A program made the position numbers and the translations under genes. A model generated the notes under the pieces. The model was not told the origin of the DNA. It saw nothing but the letters and a program-made list of their open reading frames with translations, and ran no database searches. Shown here piece after piece: positions 21,811 through 33,800 of a stretch of DNA of 64,000 bases (positions are counted from its first letter, which is position 1; every line of letters begins with the position of its first letter). This DNA comes from Favolaschia claudopus (taxonomy: Eukaryota > Basidiomycota > Agaricomycetes > Agaricales > Mycenaceae). The stretch spans positions 527,380-591,379 of the forward strand of contig JAWWNJ010000145.1 of NCBI GenBank assembly GCA_037176885.1, in the 5' to 3' direction.

Positions 21811-22418
21811 ATTCAATATTGCTTGAATCAATGCAACCTGGACTCCGTCACACCCAGTCTCATATCTGCTTGGCACCCAGCTTTGGATCGCATTGCTCGA
21901 CAGCTTCAAGCTGTCGGCCCTCAGGGAAGTTTGGTTCCATTTCAAAGCGACATCATTAATTCCCTCGGCATCCAGGTATTTCATTGGTCAGGTCTTTCTC
22001 TTTCCTGCAGCTCATATGTTTCTTAGATCGCAGGTCTCGTTGACCGGGATCAAAATCAGCACAGCATGCCCGTCAGTCAGCTTGTTCAAACACGCTCCCT
22101 TGGCCCTGACATTCATGGTCATATCGAGACCGCTTCATTTGCTGAAGGGCTCGAGCTTCCCTGTGCAAATGGATTCTCGTATGGAAAGGTAGGCTCTATC
22201 TTTTTTACTCTCCACCGCTAAGCTAATATTTTCTTTCCCTTCACCAGTTCGCGCGCTCCTTTTCCGGAGGAACCGAATTCTTCCTTGTACATCACTGGAC
22301 ATCATACATCTCCGACTTCGGCTGTCTCGAGCCTCACCTTCTCATTTCGACGCCTCCGCCTTCTCGCGTTGTTTCGCACTTTGGAGCCAGGGGTGTTGCG
22401 CTAGATTTGGAACCCTGA
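21811..22418 (+). CDS. Hypothetical protein, three exons, 5' end unresolved
   Basis: Three coding stretches join in phase 0 with good GT-AG introns: up to 21975, 22027-22188 and 22248-22418 (introns of 51 and 59 bases). The product includes 'SLISAWHPALDRIARQLQ', 'HGHIETASFAEGLELPC' and 'FSGGTEFFLVHHWTSYI', and ends at TGA 22416-22418. No known domain is recognised. No in-frame ATG is found in exon 1, so the start lies upstream or was removed when the MITE at 21622-21805 inserted just 5' of it. The consistent phase across two introns is the main evidence that this is a real gene or a recent remnant. Confidence 0.5.
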
Positions 22419-22420
22419 TC

Positions 22421-22594
22421 ATGAACATTTTCAAATTCGCCGGCAGGGACGGAAATCGCCGAAATTTCTTGCAACCTCGTTCTCAGACAAGACCCGTGGT
22501 GGAAAATAGCTCAGGAACACATAACAGGACCATTACCTATGATAGAGCCGTCGAGACTCCTCCTCTGCCTGGTTTCCAGCCCGAAAATTTTTGA
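22421..22594 (+). CDS. Small ORF, 57 aa, unknown
   Basis: Begins ATG three bases after the preceding stop and reads 'MNIFKFAGRDGNRRNFLQ' to 'PPLPGFQPENF'. It is basic at the N-terminus and Pro-rich at the end. It may be a chance frame or a downstream exon of the gene before it. No homology is recognised. Confidence 0.25.
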   Translation: MNIFKFAGRDGNRRNFLQPRSQTRPVVENSSGTHNRTITYDRAVETPPLPGFQPENF

Positions 22595-22699
22595 CCTACC
22601 AAAAATTTTTCTCGACCTCCCCCCCTCCCTCACCTGATGTTATCAGTTCTTATCTTTGGACCCCCTTGCTTTTACATGAACCTTGAGGGCGCTTGAAGT

Positions 22700-23811
22700 A
22701 AACATCAATTTACATTTTGTGCAGCGCTCAAAAAGATCTTCCAAGCCCTCAGCTTCCACACCCCTTCCCGCAAGCAGATTTTGCCTATTTGCCGGCAGCG
22801 GTGAGTGGACTCAGAACACGAGCAGCCGGGGAAGCGGAAATACTCCCAGAGTCGGTAGGCATACGCGACGGCCCAGCCATCATGCGCGCCGGGGCAGATA
22901 TAGCATGGGGAGGGATGTTCTCGATTTCCAAGTAGCGTGAATTAGAGGCTGGAATTGTCTGTTGGAATCGAGCATAGGGCGAAGTCATACGACGAGACAC
23001 AGCTGAACAAAAAATTCAGATATGTTCAGGAGCAATCACACCTTTTTTCTTGAGTGGAAAGCGAAGCCGCTCAATTGATGAGTCCCTGCGGGATAAGCCG
23101 AGACATGTTCGCCCAAATAACCTTCAAAATGAGGGGCAATCTCGTCTGAAGGGAAGTCACGAAGAGTGAAAGCGATACGGAGAATCTCCATGTCGGGGAC
23201 TTCGTTGCTGGCTGCAAATGGCATCTCATATTCAGCTTCTACAAATACACATTCATGATCTCAACTTACCAAGAGTCGGGTAGGTCCCATACGACGATGT
23301 CAGAAGGCTTGTCTTGCGGACTTGGGTGATATTGACTGAGATTAGAATTGGTCAGAGGATCAATGTATATACTATACTGTAAACCCACTTTTGAATCCAC
23401 ATTGAGCTCTGTCGAAATGGCAGAACGCAAACACATCTCCAGTTACGCTCTAAACGACGATCTGGCAAGAACGAGGATCGCCAGCCGGCGCCTGAAATGC
23501 GCACCAGCATTCAATGAAAGCTCCGCGTACACGATTACCTCCATCTCCCCGTCGCTCTCTTGCGCTCTGGATGTACTCCCAACCGAGATTTGATTAATTG
23601 GCTTCACCCTCCCTTATGGTGTCTCGGGAAAGATGCTCCAGTCGACAAACCGTTTCCGGTCCTTACTTTCCAAAACATCGTCCTTCGCAGCCTCATGTTC
23701 TCCGTGCCTCGACCTCGTGGTTGGATCTGGTCGAGTTCCTTTGACGCAGCAAGCGAGCGGAAGCAAATTTGCGCCTATTACGACATGCGACATGAAGGCA
23801 GATGGGATCAT
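22700..23811 (-). pseudogene. Possible decayed spliced gene
   Basis: Minus-strand pieces read like protein when taken together: 'RKRFVDWSIFPETP' (about 23615), 'MEVIVYAELSLNAGAHF' (about 23540), 'QDKPSDIVVWDLPDS' (about 23290), 'NEVPDMEILRIAFTLRDF' (about 23200) and 'MTSPYARFQQTIPASNSR' (about 22980). Several joins are GT-AG, but some introns would be too short and stops remain between pieces, so this is at best a broken gene. No family was recognised. Confidence 0.3.
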
Positions 23812-24161
23812 GGATGCGAAGACTAGAAGTTTCTGCTTTGGGCTGAGGTCTCGGTTTGTGACTTCAATGATTATAGCTCTCGGACCTGAATTCCGTGTTT
23901 ATTTATGCGTGCAATTTGTGCCAAATGTACAGGAATCCGATCCCTTCGCCGCTCGTAGGCACTCGTCTGGACTTGCGATGCTGACCTAGGCTGAAGTTCT
24001 CCAGCCAAAAGCTTGCCGTCCTGACGCAATGTTTTCATTTTAGTTGATTGTGATGCCACAGATACGCGACCTTAGCGAACGAAATCTGTCTATTACGACA
24101 TAGGTTCCCCTCGGCACGGTCTCCCGGGTCAACACTTCTCTTTCCCTTCACTCCGCCATTA

Positions 24162-24455
24162 CAGTGCTTCAATTGCTACGCATTTGGCCATATCGCGTCT
24201 CAATGCAAGCGCCCCGCAATCTGCGGCATTTGCGCCTCCAACCACCCAACTTCCAACTGCCGCTGCCCCCACTCGCCTCCATGCCAACCCCACGCCAAAT
24301 GCCCCCACATAACTTTCAAATGTGCCTCACGTGGCTGCGGCGGCCCTCACCGGGCCACTGACTTGACATGTCCCAATCGTCAAGCTATTTTGCATCGCAT
24401 TGCTGCAGAACATGCAGCTGCCGGCCCAGTCTTCAAAGTCCCACCAGACTTTTGA
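24162..24455 (+). pseudogene. LINE gag zinc-knuckle fragment
   Basis: The 97-codon open stretch starts 'QCFNCYAFGHIASQC', a CX2CX4HX4C knuckle, followed by more Cys/His pairs ('CGICASNHPTSNC', 'CRCPH', 'CQPHAKC') typical of non-LTR ORF1 proteins. It ends 'PVFKVPPDF' and stop. Upstream and downstream parts of the element are missing. Confidence 0.6.
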
Positions 24456-24684
24456 AGATCTCCCTCCCCCTTCCCGCCATATGAAACCTCACCTCACATC
24501 ACACATCGACAGATATCACTTCAAGCAAGCACTCACTTTCCTACTTACTCGCAGCACCCCGTTCGTTACACGGACAGAGTGGCCTCCCGGAGTTTGTTGC
24601 CCGTCCAGCCTGCTTAGCTTACGGTACGGATCACGACAGACATACGTTCAGAGGTGGTTGTGGGAGTTTTAGAGTAGTGTAGTT

Positions 24685-24730
24685 ATCGTGTACCATAGCC
24701 GCTTGCAGCGGCTCGAGCACGTTAATGGAT

Positions 24731-24763
<33 letters not shown>
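24685..24763 (+). repeat. Non-LTR 3' terminus with hairpin and (ATC)n tail
   Basis: The 42-base segment 24685-24726 contains the hairpin CCGCT-TGC-AGCGG and is followed by an (ATC)n run at 24733-24763. The same 42 bases recur at 51217-51257, followed there by (AAC)n. This suggests a shared 3' recognition end of a LINE/SINE pair. Confidence 0.6.
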
Positions 24764-24764
<1 letters not shown>

Positions 24765-25393
24765 CTGTGGACCACGCTTGCTCGGTTTTCTGTTTGTGCG
24801 ACTGGTGTATCTTCACAGCGCTTAACCCGAAATGGAATGGCTGCTTGATTTCTTGCTGGGGATGTGCGAGTGCAGGGTCTGAACCCGGACATTCACCATT
24901 AACTGCCAGTGTTGGTCGATTGGTACTATCGGGGCCAACTGTCCTCATACGCTATCTAATGCTGGTGAAGGACGCACTTCCTCCGAGCTGGCCGTGGACC
25001 CGCAAAGCTCCTTGTCCGCGAGGGCGGGGTGCGATTCTCAACGCTGTCCCCCAAGACCGCTCGGCTCGGGAGCCTGGAATCTACGTGCTGTACCTCGACT
25101 CAGAATCGCGGGCCCACAGTGCGAAGCGTTTCCGCGGCTGTTTGACGGTGAAATGATAATCTAGACTTTCTGGAGTGTTACGGATTGTTCGCCTGCTTCG
25201 CGCATCATCAGATTTTCTTTCACTCCTGCACAAACGCGCGGCTAAAAATATGTGGGACTCCCTTATGGAGGAACAATCTCCCGCTGATACATCTCACGAC
25301 TGTTCATGGCGTTGAGCCCGCATATCTTACGGCAGACGCTAAGAAGCAGTAAAGCCCTGCCAGAAGGCCGAGACACCAACCTTTGCGCCCACA
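24764..25393. other. No gene seen; 5' flank of the P450 gene
   Basis: No convincing exon pattern. It holds the 5' region of the P450 gene that starts at 25394; no clear promoter element was identified. Confidence 0.4.
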
Positions 25394-25666
25394 ATGACTG
25401 GCCTTTCCACCTCCTCTATCTCTCCTCTGCTAACTGCGGCATTTGTGGCTACCTTCGCCGCAATCGCGACTTCTTCGTTCAGAAAATGGATGAAGCGTAA
25501 GAAGCCATATGCTTACATTCCCGGGCCAACTCCGAGCACGGTCGTGGGTGCGCAGTGATGTCTTCCCATACATCGTTCAACCGAGCTCATTCTTAGGCAG
25601 GATATCTACTAGACCTACATAGCCCCGATGCTCTGCCCTGGCATTTCAATGTGCCTGAAAAATACG

Positions 25667-25671
25667 GGCAC
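25667..25671. repeat. Gypsy target duplication, left copy
   Basis: GGCAC before the left LTR, repeated at 35766-35770 after the right LTR. Confidence 0.85.
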
Positions 25672-26273
25672 TGTTGAAGATCCGGGTTAGTTTCGGAAAT
25701 GTAACTTGAGTATCAATGAATCTCTATATAAATCAAGGTGTTTTACCTGAACAACTGTCGTAAGAGATCTGATTCTTCTTAAGACGAACTGGGAATATCA
25801 ACCAGCTATGAGTTGCTTTCTAGTTGGAGGAGTAAGCGCGCGGCTTTACGACTCTGAGACTAGCTTGATAGATCTTGAAGAGAGCGCGAGGCTTCACTTA
25901 AGTTCACGCAAGGTTTACGGTAAATCTACGTAGATTGATAGAGGTAAGAAAGAGCTGTCGTTACATGAGGGAACGACTCCCTTTTATAATCTACAAGGAT
26001 CAACTATAGAATATTCAAGAACTCAATGGAACCTTGAGGAAAGTAGCAGAATATTCTACTATACCTTCTCAATGACTCGTTCAGACGTCCCGAGTCATAT
26101 TGAGGCTTATCGGAGTCGATCTGAGAGGGAGGATATGACGCTCTGCTGCTAAGTAGAAGAACTTAGTAGCATTGACATCATGGACGCGGTCCCATGATCG
26201 AGGAATGCCGAAAATGCGCCGAGCGCGCGTGAAGTCTTGCGGGCAAGGCCGAAAGTTGCCGATATCCATCACA
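25672..26273 (-). repeat. 3' LTR of the Gypsy element
   Basis: 602 bp starting TGTTGAAGATCCGGG and ending CCGATATCCATCACA on the plus strand. Nearly identical to 35164-35765. Confidence 0.93.
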
Positions 26274-26286
26274 TAGCCCCCCCAGG
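26274..26286 (-). promoter_or_regulatory. Polypurine tract
   Basis: On the minus strand CCTGGGGGGGCTA directly precedes the 3' LTR. It is the expected primer site for plus-strand DNA synthesis. Confidence 0.7.
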
Positions 26287-26465
26287 CTTCATGTGCGCGA
26301 AGAAGACTGACGTAGATCACTCCACAAATGGGCCAGCCTCATAGTGATTCAACGCGGAAATCAAAAGTACAGACGCATAGTAGTCTAGCTACAGTATGCA
26401 AAATTTGCGACTAGCGCAGCACATCATGAGGGAAGGATATAAGAGGTCGTCGTAAATACGATGTT

Positions 26466-27700
26466 TTAAACCATCAGCTCAGCCAATAATTCCTGAACCG
26501 ACCTTAGTTGACGACGCCGAATTCCGCGGGACAGCACATCATTTGCGGATGCGGGAACGGGCGCAGCCTCGAGGAGAGGAACACGGATGGGAGGCACCGG
26601 CCAAGTCGTGATATATGAACTATCATCATGGCTGCCAATGAGGACATGCTCACAGTCGGGATTGAGCAGCCGAACAAGAGCTAAGTTGTGGCTTGTGAGA
26701 TGAAGAATAATCAGAACGCTGAATGACGAACCAAAATCCATCTGGTTTGAGTACTCAGTGTTTGCCATGTAGCCCCAAAGTTGTGTGAAGCTGCCGAAGG
26801 GGAAGCCAGCAAGAACAAGAGCGAGGAACTCGCTGGGTCGCATGCCGACACAAGCACCGACATTGATGGTAGAGCGACGGCCGTTGTGGAAGGACACGAG
26901 CATCACGTATGCCATGAGGAGGATGTAGTGGCGGCAGATGTCGTAAATGAGTTGAAGGCTCGTCAAAGCCTCGGAGCGAGAAGCATATGTGCGATGCTCG
27001 TAAGTGATGCCGCGATTCTCGAGTACAAGAGGAAGAGCCGGCATTGAGATACCGAGTTCAGTGAGAGCGGCTTCCCGATACGACAAGGGAACGCCCGCAT
27101 CGCCGTGGGTGAAGATGTTGTAGTCGTTGATTGCGCAAGAAACGACTACCGCAAGGGTACGGAGGATGCGGGTGGTTGTATGAGTGATGGTCTCCCGAAT
27201 GCGGTAGGAGAAGACGCCGGAGTCGAGAATGGGAATGATATCATCGTGAGCTGGAGGCGGAGGCGTGAACATGACGGATCCGAGAACACCTTGGAAGCGC
27301 GAGAGAATTCTGTCGCATCCGCCTATGCAATATTTGCTGAGCAAAATGAATTAGAGTCGAATTTCAGCAACATACCAAGGAGATTCTCCACGACATTAAC
27401 TGGGGACCGGACGTCACATTGTCCCGCGAACGTAACATCGCTAGCGTCTCGCACGGTAAGTGCCGAAGCTTGTTGCGTGGGGTAATCTGAGCCATTGTCG
27501 GAAAGGAGTCCCGGAAGGGAGTCGGCAGTGGAAGTCGACTCGTTTTCGGAGTGGTGGCACTCGTGGCACTGGGAACCGTGCTTGAGGCCGAAGGGTTGAT
27601 TCAGGAAGGTGTATTCACCGGGATCCGAGCAAGTACACAGTGAAGGAGGAGGAACGTGGTAGGTGTCGCGGTGACCGAGGAATCGGAAATTGGAGAACAT
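26466..27700 (-). CDS. Extra spliced ORF between pol and the 3' LTR
   Basis: Two exons (27700-27376 and 27322-26466) join in phase across a 53-base GT-AG intron to 393 codons. The ORF lies inside the Gypsy element, in the same sense as gag-pol, 180 bases past the pol stop. The N-terminal exon has 'CTCSDPGEYTF' and 'HGSQCHECHHS', a Cys/His cluster that might bind a metal. The second exon has hydrophobic runs 'ILRTLAVVVSCAI', 'YILLMAYVMLVSF' and 'FLALVLAGFPFGSF', which could be membrane or buried segments. No family was recognised. It could be a captured host gene, an env-like accessory protein or, less likely, a chance frame. An intron in this place would have to survive retrotransposition, for example if the gene is expressed separately. 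Confidence 0.5.
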
Positions 27701-27881
27701 GTTGTGAGGTAAGAGGAAGTGTGAGGTAAGAGGAAGTGGGAAGGACGAGGACGCAACCAGGCGCTAAGGGAATCGTGGCAAGCCATTGGTGTTTAAATAT
27801 ATCGGGTGTGGCGTAGAAGAAACATTCGCACGAAGGAGGTAGAGACCGATGCAAAGAATCATGAGATAGTTTCGTAGGAGT

Positions 27882-30800
27882 CTAAGCACTTGGTGTCTCC
27901 ACTTTATTTGAATTTGACCAGTCTTCGAGGATAGCGGGAGCATTACGAAGGGCTCGTTTAGTTAGCCATTCATCGTGGTCAGAGTCAAATCCCTCCCATC
28001 GTACCTTGAATTGTTGAACTCTACGGCCACGTATTTTCCGCCAGCGTTCGGCGAGAATTCTTTCAATTCCTACTTCGGGCTTGGAATCAAAGTCCTCACG
28101 ATTAAGAGACTTAGCGGGCCGATCTGTGCCAAGATCATCAGTGGATTTGCGATACGATTCGAGATGGGCAATGTTCAGGACTGGATGAAGTCCGTATGAG
28201 ACCGGAAGTCGAAGTTGATAGGTGGCGGGTGATAGTTTTCGAATGATTTCAAAAGGACCATCATACTTCATCAGAAGTTTCTTACCTCGTCCTTTTTCTT
28301 CGCGAAGCAGTTTGAGGGAATGAGGATTTAAAACTACAAGGTCACCTTCTTCGAATTCAGTAGTTAGACGACCATTATTGTAGGCGCGTCTTTGGAAAAC
28401 TTGAGCGAGAAGGAGTGCTTCTTTGGCTCGGGTGCGATTAGATTCAAATTCGTCGGCGAAGTTTTGTGCCTTTTCATTGATTATCAGCGGGTCTTCCCCC
28501 CCAGCTTCGCCGACGGGTCGCGCAATTCCGGAGTTGCCTGAATAAATCAATGAAGAGCCAACTACCGGGTTGTACCCGTACAGAAGATAAGCAGGTGAAA
28601 ATCCGGTGCTGGAATGAGGTGTGGTGTTGTACGAAAGGGCTAGCGCATCAACGTATTTGGCCCAGTCGTTGCGGGATGGCCCAATATATGCGCGCAGTGC
28701 AATTTCCAGAGTTTGATTGAGTACCTCTGTCTGTCCATCCGCTTGCGGATGGTAAGCAGTGGTTAAAGCTCGCTTCATACCCATGAGCCGGCAAATTTCT
28801 GCCCAAAAGTCGTTGCGCCAGCGCGTGTCACGATCAGTGATGACCTGCCGTGAAAGTCCGAAATGAGCGACAACATGTTCGAAAAATAAATCAGCAGTCT
28901 CCACTTCGGAAATCTTCGTCGAACACGGAATGAAGATCCCGTATTTTGTTAGCTTATCCACTATGACGAGTATGTTGTCGTACCCGTCCGAAGTCGGTAG
29001 TTCTGGAATAAAATCCATTGACACCACTTCGAACGGCAGTGTTGGAATTGGAATTGGTTGGAGTAATCCGATACCGGCATGTCGACGGGGTTTACTTTTC
29101 TGGCAGATATCACAAGTGGAAGTATACCTTTTAAGGTCTCGAGACATTCGCGGCCAATAGTAGGTTGATGCGAGTCGATTATAGCAACGGTGGTAGCCGG
29201 CATGAGCTGATTCAGTCACAGTATCGTGAACTTCGGCCATAACAGGTGTCCGAAACTTTGAAGGGACGCAAAGTCGATTCAACCCTTGCCAGTCTTCGAA
29301 AAAGATCAATCCATTGTCGCTATAATGATACTGGGGATAAAGGGGATTGGACCAGTCCTTTTCCGATTTCCAGCCGTCAAGTACCCTCGAAAAATGAGGG
29401 TCTTCTTGGTATGCTGCGGCCCACTCTGTGATTTCGTCCTTTGAAATTCCTATTAATATGGCATAAGAACGTGCCGTGGTGTAAAGTGAAGTCACTTCCT
29501 CGTCATGATCCAATGAAATCTCACCAACGGAGACTGTGTCCGGTGTTCCTGAATCCTGCTCAGTGCGTACCACCTTCGTTGCCAAGTTAAGCAATTTCTC
29601 TTCTAAACGAGGCCCCAAATCGTCATACATATTCTTGAGTGGATCGCAGTCAGTCAGGTTTAACATAGGAATGTGTTCTGTACTCGGACTGTCTTGAGGC
29701 GGAACTCGACGACGAAGTCGGGAGATCGGATCAACGTTTGAATGGACGCGGCCAGCGCGATGCACGATTTTGAGTCCGGGGTATGCCGCAAATATCGTGC
29801 CCCAGGTGAGAAGGCGGCGGTTAACATTCTGGAATGTCCGGCTCCAGGTTAACGCGGCGTGGTCGGTAATGGCAGCAATAGACTCGCCTTCCAGGAATGG
29901 TTGAAATTTAATGAGTGCCTCCTTGAGAGCGAGGGCTTCGCGTTCCGTTGGCGAGTAATTGCGTTCCGGGGATTTGAGGACCCGAGACCAGTAGCAAATG
30001 ACGCGTTCGACGTGAACTGTAGTATCTTCGAAATTCTCAGCCCACGGACCGGGCGTTGGAACATCGTCAATGCCTTTGATCACTGTAACTAGAGTTGGCA
30101 CGTCCTCACCGTTTTTATAGGCGCGTTCAAGTCGTTCATACAACCGAGTACCGCGAAGATCGTGAATTTGAACCGGTTGGACTTGTTGACAGATTCCGGC
30201 GAGAGCGTAATCACACGCGTCAGTGTAGACACGGTATGGTTTCCCTGCAATGGCGTATCCGCGAACCGGCGCATTAGTTAGAACTTGTTTACTTAGCTCG
30301 AAAGCCTCACGATGAAGTTCGTTCCAATTCCATTTTACACCCTTCTTCAACAACTCAAATAAAGGCTGCGAGATCCAGGCAAAGAATGGAACGTACCCAG
30401 CGAAGTAAACCATCATTCCTAGAAAGGTTTGAAGTTCGTGGGTGTTGCGCGGTTCGGCAAGCTGAAGGATCGCGTCAACCTTTTCTTTATGAGTAGAAAG
30501 ACCGAGGCGCGATACCTTCTGACCAAGCAGTAGTAGTGATTGATACGCCAAATGGCATTTCGGAGGGGAGAGGGTAATATTGGCGGCGGCGATGGCGCCA
30601 AAGACAAGGTCGAGGTGTTTGACGTGGTCTTCGAAGGTGAGCGAGAAAACGACGATGTCGTCGATGTAGACTAGTGCGAAAATCCAGAGGAATGGTGCCA
30701 GCACCGTCTGCATCACGCGTTGAAAGACGCTGGGGCCGTTTCGATAGCCAAAGGGCATTCGCGCGAATTGAAAAAGTCCGCGATGTGTTCGAAATGCGAG

Positions 30801-33800
30801 TTTTTCGGCGGAACCAGGCGCCATGGTGAGTTGAGTGAATCCAGCGAGAGCGTCGAGAGTGGTGAGCCACTGAGAGCCAGATAAGGCTTGAAGAATCTCG
30901 TCCTGACGAGGTAAACCAAATTCGTCTGCAACAACTTGTTCATTTAATTTCCTAAGGTCGATAACCATCCGGGGTTTACCATTCCGATATACAATGAACA
31001 CGGGCGCAGCCCATGGACTCTTAGATGGTTCAATAACACCCAATTTGAGCCAAGAATCCATCTGTTTATCAATAACTTCTCGGTTAGCCGGAGAAACGGG
31101 AAACGGGGGTAGAGATACAGGTTCCGCACCAGGCTTCATTGGAATCTCAACCTTTGTTTCGTAATTTCCCAGTCTACCATCTAATCCGAACGCCTGGGAG
31201 TTGCGTAGAAGAACATCTTGCAGCTGCTTGCGTTGTTCTGGGGTCACATCTGGCGAGATGTCGATTTCGTCAAGCAGCCGGTCCGAACTGACAGGGTCTT
31301 CCGGGACTTCTGCAGTTTTTGGACCTCCTTCTAGAGGCTCTTCCGCCAGCGGATCGTCTGGTTCTGTTGCGTTGCGTTGAGCCTTGGATGCGATTTCCGT
31401 CTCTGAGCGCACAGCGCAAGAGAGATGAGGTGACGGCATGACAGGTACTGCCACCGGTGAAGATCCCGCTGTCTCCGGTCGGCAATCATTCTCACTTTTG
31501 CCTCCGTCCACCACTGTCGATTCGTCAGACTGCCCAGCGACAAGTGTGCGGATAAGGTGAGCATGAGCATTGATCTTCTGCTGCTGTGCTGGACTAAATT
31601 TATTCAATTTGTCCAGCCAGGACTTCGGGTTATGGGCAGTCCCAAGTACTTGACCAGCCGCAATGACTACAGGCATCTTTGAAAAGTTCGCAACATGAAG
31701 CACGGGTTTTTCCTTTGAAATAAGAGTATCAGCAGCGCCATAGAAATCGTCTTCATTGCCATTTGAAGCTATTTTTCTTTCCACAAAAAGCGCGTCTTGG
31801 TTCTTGGGAAAATGAGCGCCAACAGCAACAAGTCTACTGGATTCTGGGGAAATAACGGTGCGTTCAGTTGCCCAAACTTCCGCATTCCTCTGACGCTGGT
31901 GATTTCGTCGTTTCAATTTCTGATTTCGACGATGTATACCCTTGGATTGACCGTGTTGTTTTACCTCAGTTTGAACCTTGACCTTGAAAGCATGTCCTTC
32001 GTCATCAAGGATCGGCGGGGAAGTTGAGGATTCAACCTTTAATTGCCTTCCCGAGCTTCCAAAGCGCAGGTAAGTCTCTCCTTCGTCTCTGACGATTGAG
32101 ATAGAATACTGATCAGCAAAGTCATTGCCTAGAATGAACGGAGTTGACATTCCGTTAACTATGTATGCTTCAACATTCAACTTTACCGGTCCGTCGTTCG
32201 TATGAAAAAACAGATCGATGCTAACATATCCGGAAATAGACGAACGTCCAGTTACTTGGATAAGCTTCACGTCATGACCAGATTTCACCTTCGGCGGATT
32301 GGTAAGTGATTCTAAAGTTGTACGCGATATCAGGGTGATGTCGGATCCAGAATCAATAATTACTTGCACAGGATCAGTTTCCAGACTTCCAATAGTCGCA
32401 GTGGCTTCGGTAGCAAGTGAGCCAAGAAAAGAAGAACCAGCTGGTCGTGCCATGTGCTTTCGCAGTTCAATCAAAGGCCGTTGCTCAGCGACTTGCGCTT
32501 GGGTATGAATTACTCGATAATTCACGGCTTTGATTTCTCTGGCAAGGCGCCGTCTAGATCTTCTGTTCAATGCAGGTTTCGAATAGAAACTTCCGCAAGA
32601 GGTTTCCGAAGTATTGGCGCTATCGTCTTCTGGCGAGGGTGTCTCGTTTGTGGTAGAAGGTGCGTCCGAATCGATTTTTTGTTCCAAAGTTGGCGTATTT
32701 TCCTCAATGTTACCCCCCAGGGCTGAAGACATATCCACATCGTTGGATGTAGATTCAGTAATCTGAGGGGAGTTTTCAAAACCCGACTGGGGTTCATTGA
32801 TCGAGGTAAGTTCGCTTTCTTCGTCACTGTCAAGCCCGTAATATAGATCATCATATTGATCTTGCGCATCGAAGTCTTCACGGGTAGCGGAAGCCAGGTT
32901 AGTGCGTGCAGCACGGTTTCCTTTAAAGGAATGCTTACATTCATTATCCCAATGCTTACCGCTTCCACAGTGACGACAAGGACGTGCACCTTTCGATTCG
33001 GGAGTTGCGCGCTTCGAAACATTGCGATCATCTTTCGGAAACTTTGGTTCAGGAAGATTTGAAGACCAACCGACTAGGTTCGCACGAGCAGATCGAAACG
33101 AGGATCGATTCGAGTTTTCATACTCGCGATAGGGTCTGTTATCCCGTTCGCGCATATCAAGTTTCATTAACGCCTCTTCATGGAAACGGATCGCGGCCTG
33201 GAACTCAACCACATCTTGATACAGTTGGGTTGTGAGAATTGTATTCCACAACGTAGGTGCGCCATCCATCACATGAAGAATAATTTCTGAATCACTCAGC
33301 GTGTAAACCGTATTCAACAGGTCAGTCTTACGAATGAAATATTGAGTCGGCTTCTCACGAGCGTGTCCAGCTTCACGGTACGATGCTTGATTGGCACGAG
33401 AACGTTGTCGGTCAAGCCAGTTGCGGTTCATGAAGTAAGTCATGAATGCATTTCGCAATGTATCCCAATTGGCTTCAATGGTATTGCGATAGGCCTTCGG
33501 TAAGGACCAGTACCAAGTCTCAGCTTCGCCTTGAAGTCGGCGAGGCGCAATTCTTCCAAGCTGTCGCCATACTGTTGACGATTCACGTGCAATGTCATTA
33601 ACCTTGAGGATCCACCGAACAATTGTATCCACGTTTCCGTCCCAAGTTGGTACGTTCTCAGTTTTTAATTTGAATTCAAAATGAGGCTCCCTACTTCCTC
33701 CCGGACCGTATAAGTTGGCTCCAGATATAGTTACTCCAGGAGTCGCATTATTTCTTGGCGGTCGAGGTGGAGGCATAGGAGGAACATTCGGAAGGCCAGG

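Noticed and set aside
24733..24763. CRISPR-like or minisatellite array
   Set aside because: A simple (ATC)n microsatellite attached to a non-LTR 3' end.
26781..27485. Plus-strand charged ORFs at 26781-27047 and 27105-27485
   Set aside because: Antisense to the longer spliced minus-strand ORF, with composition typical of antisense frames.
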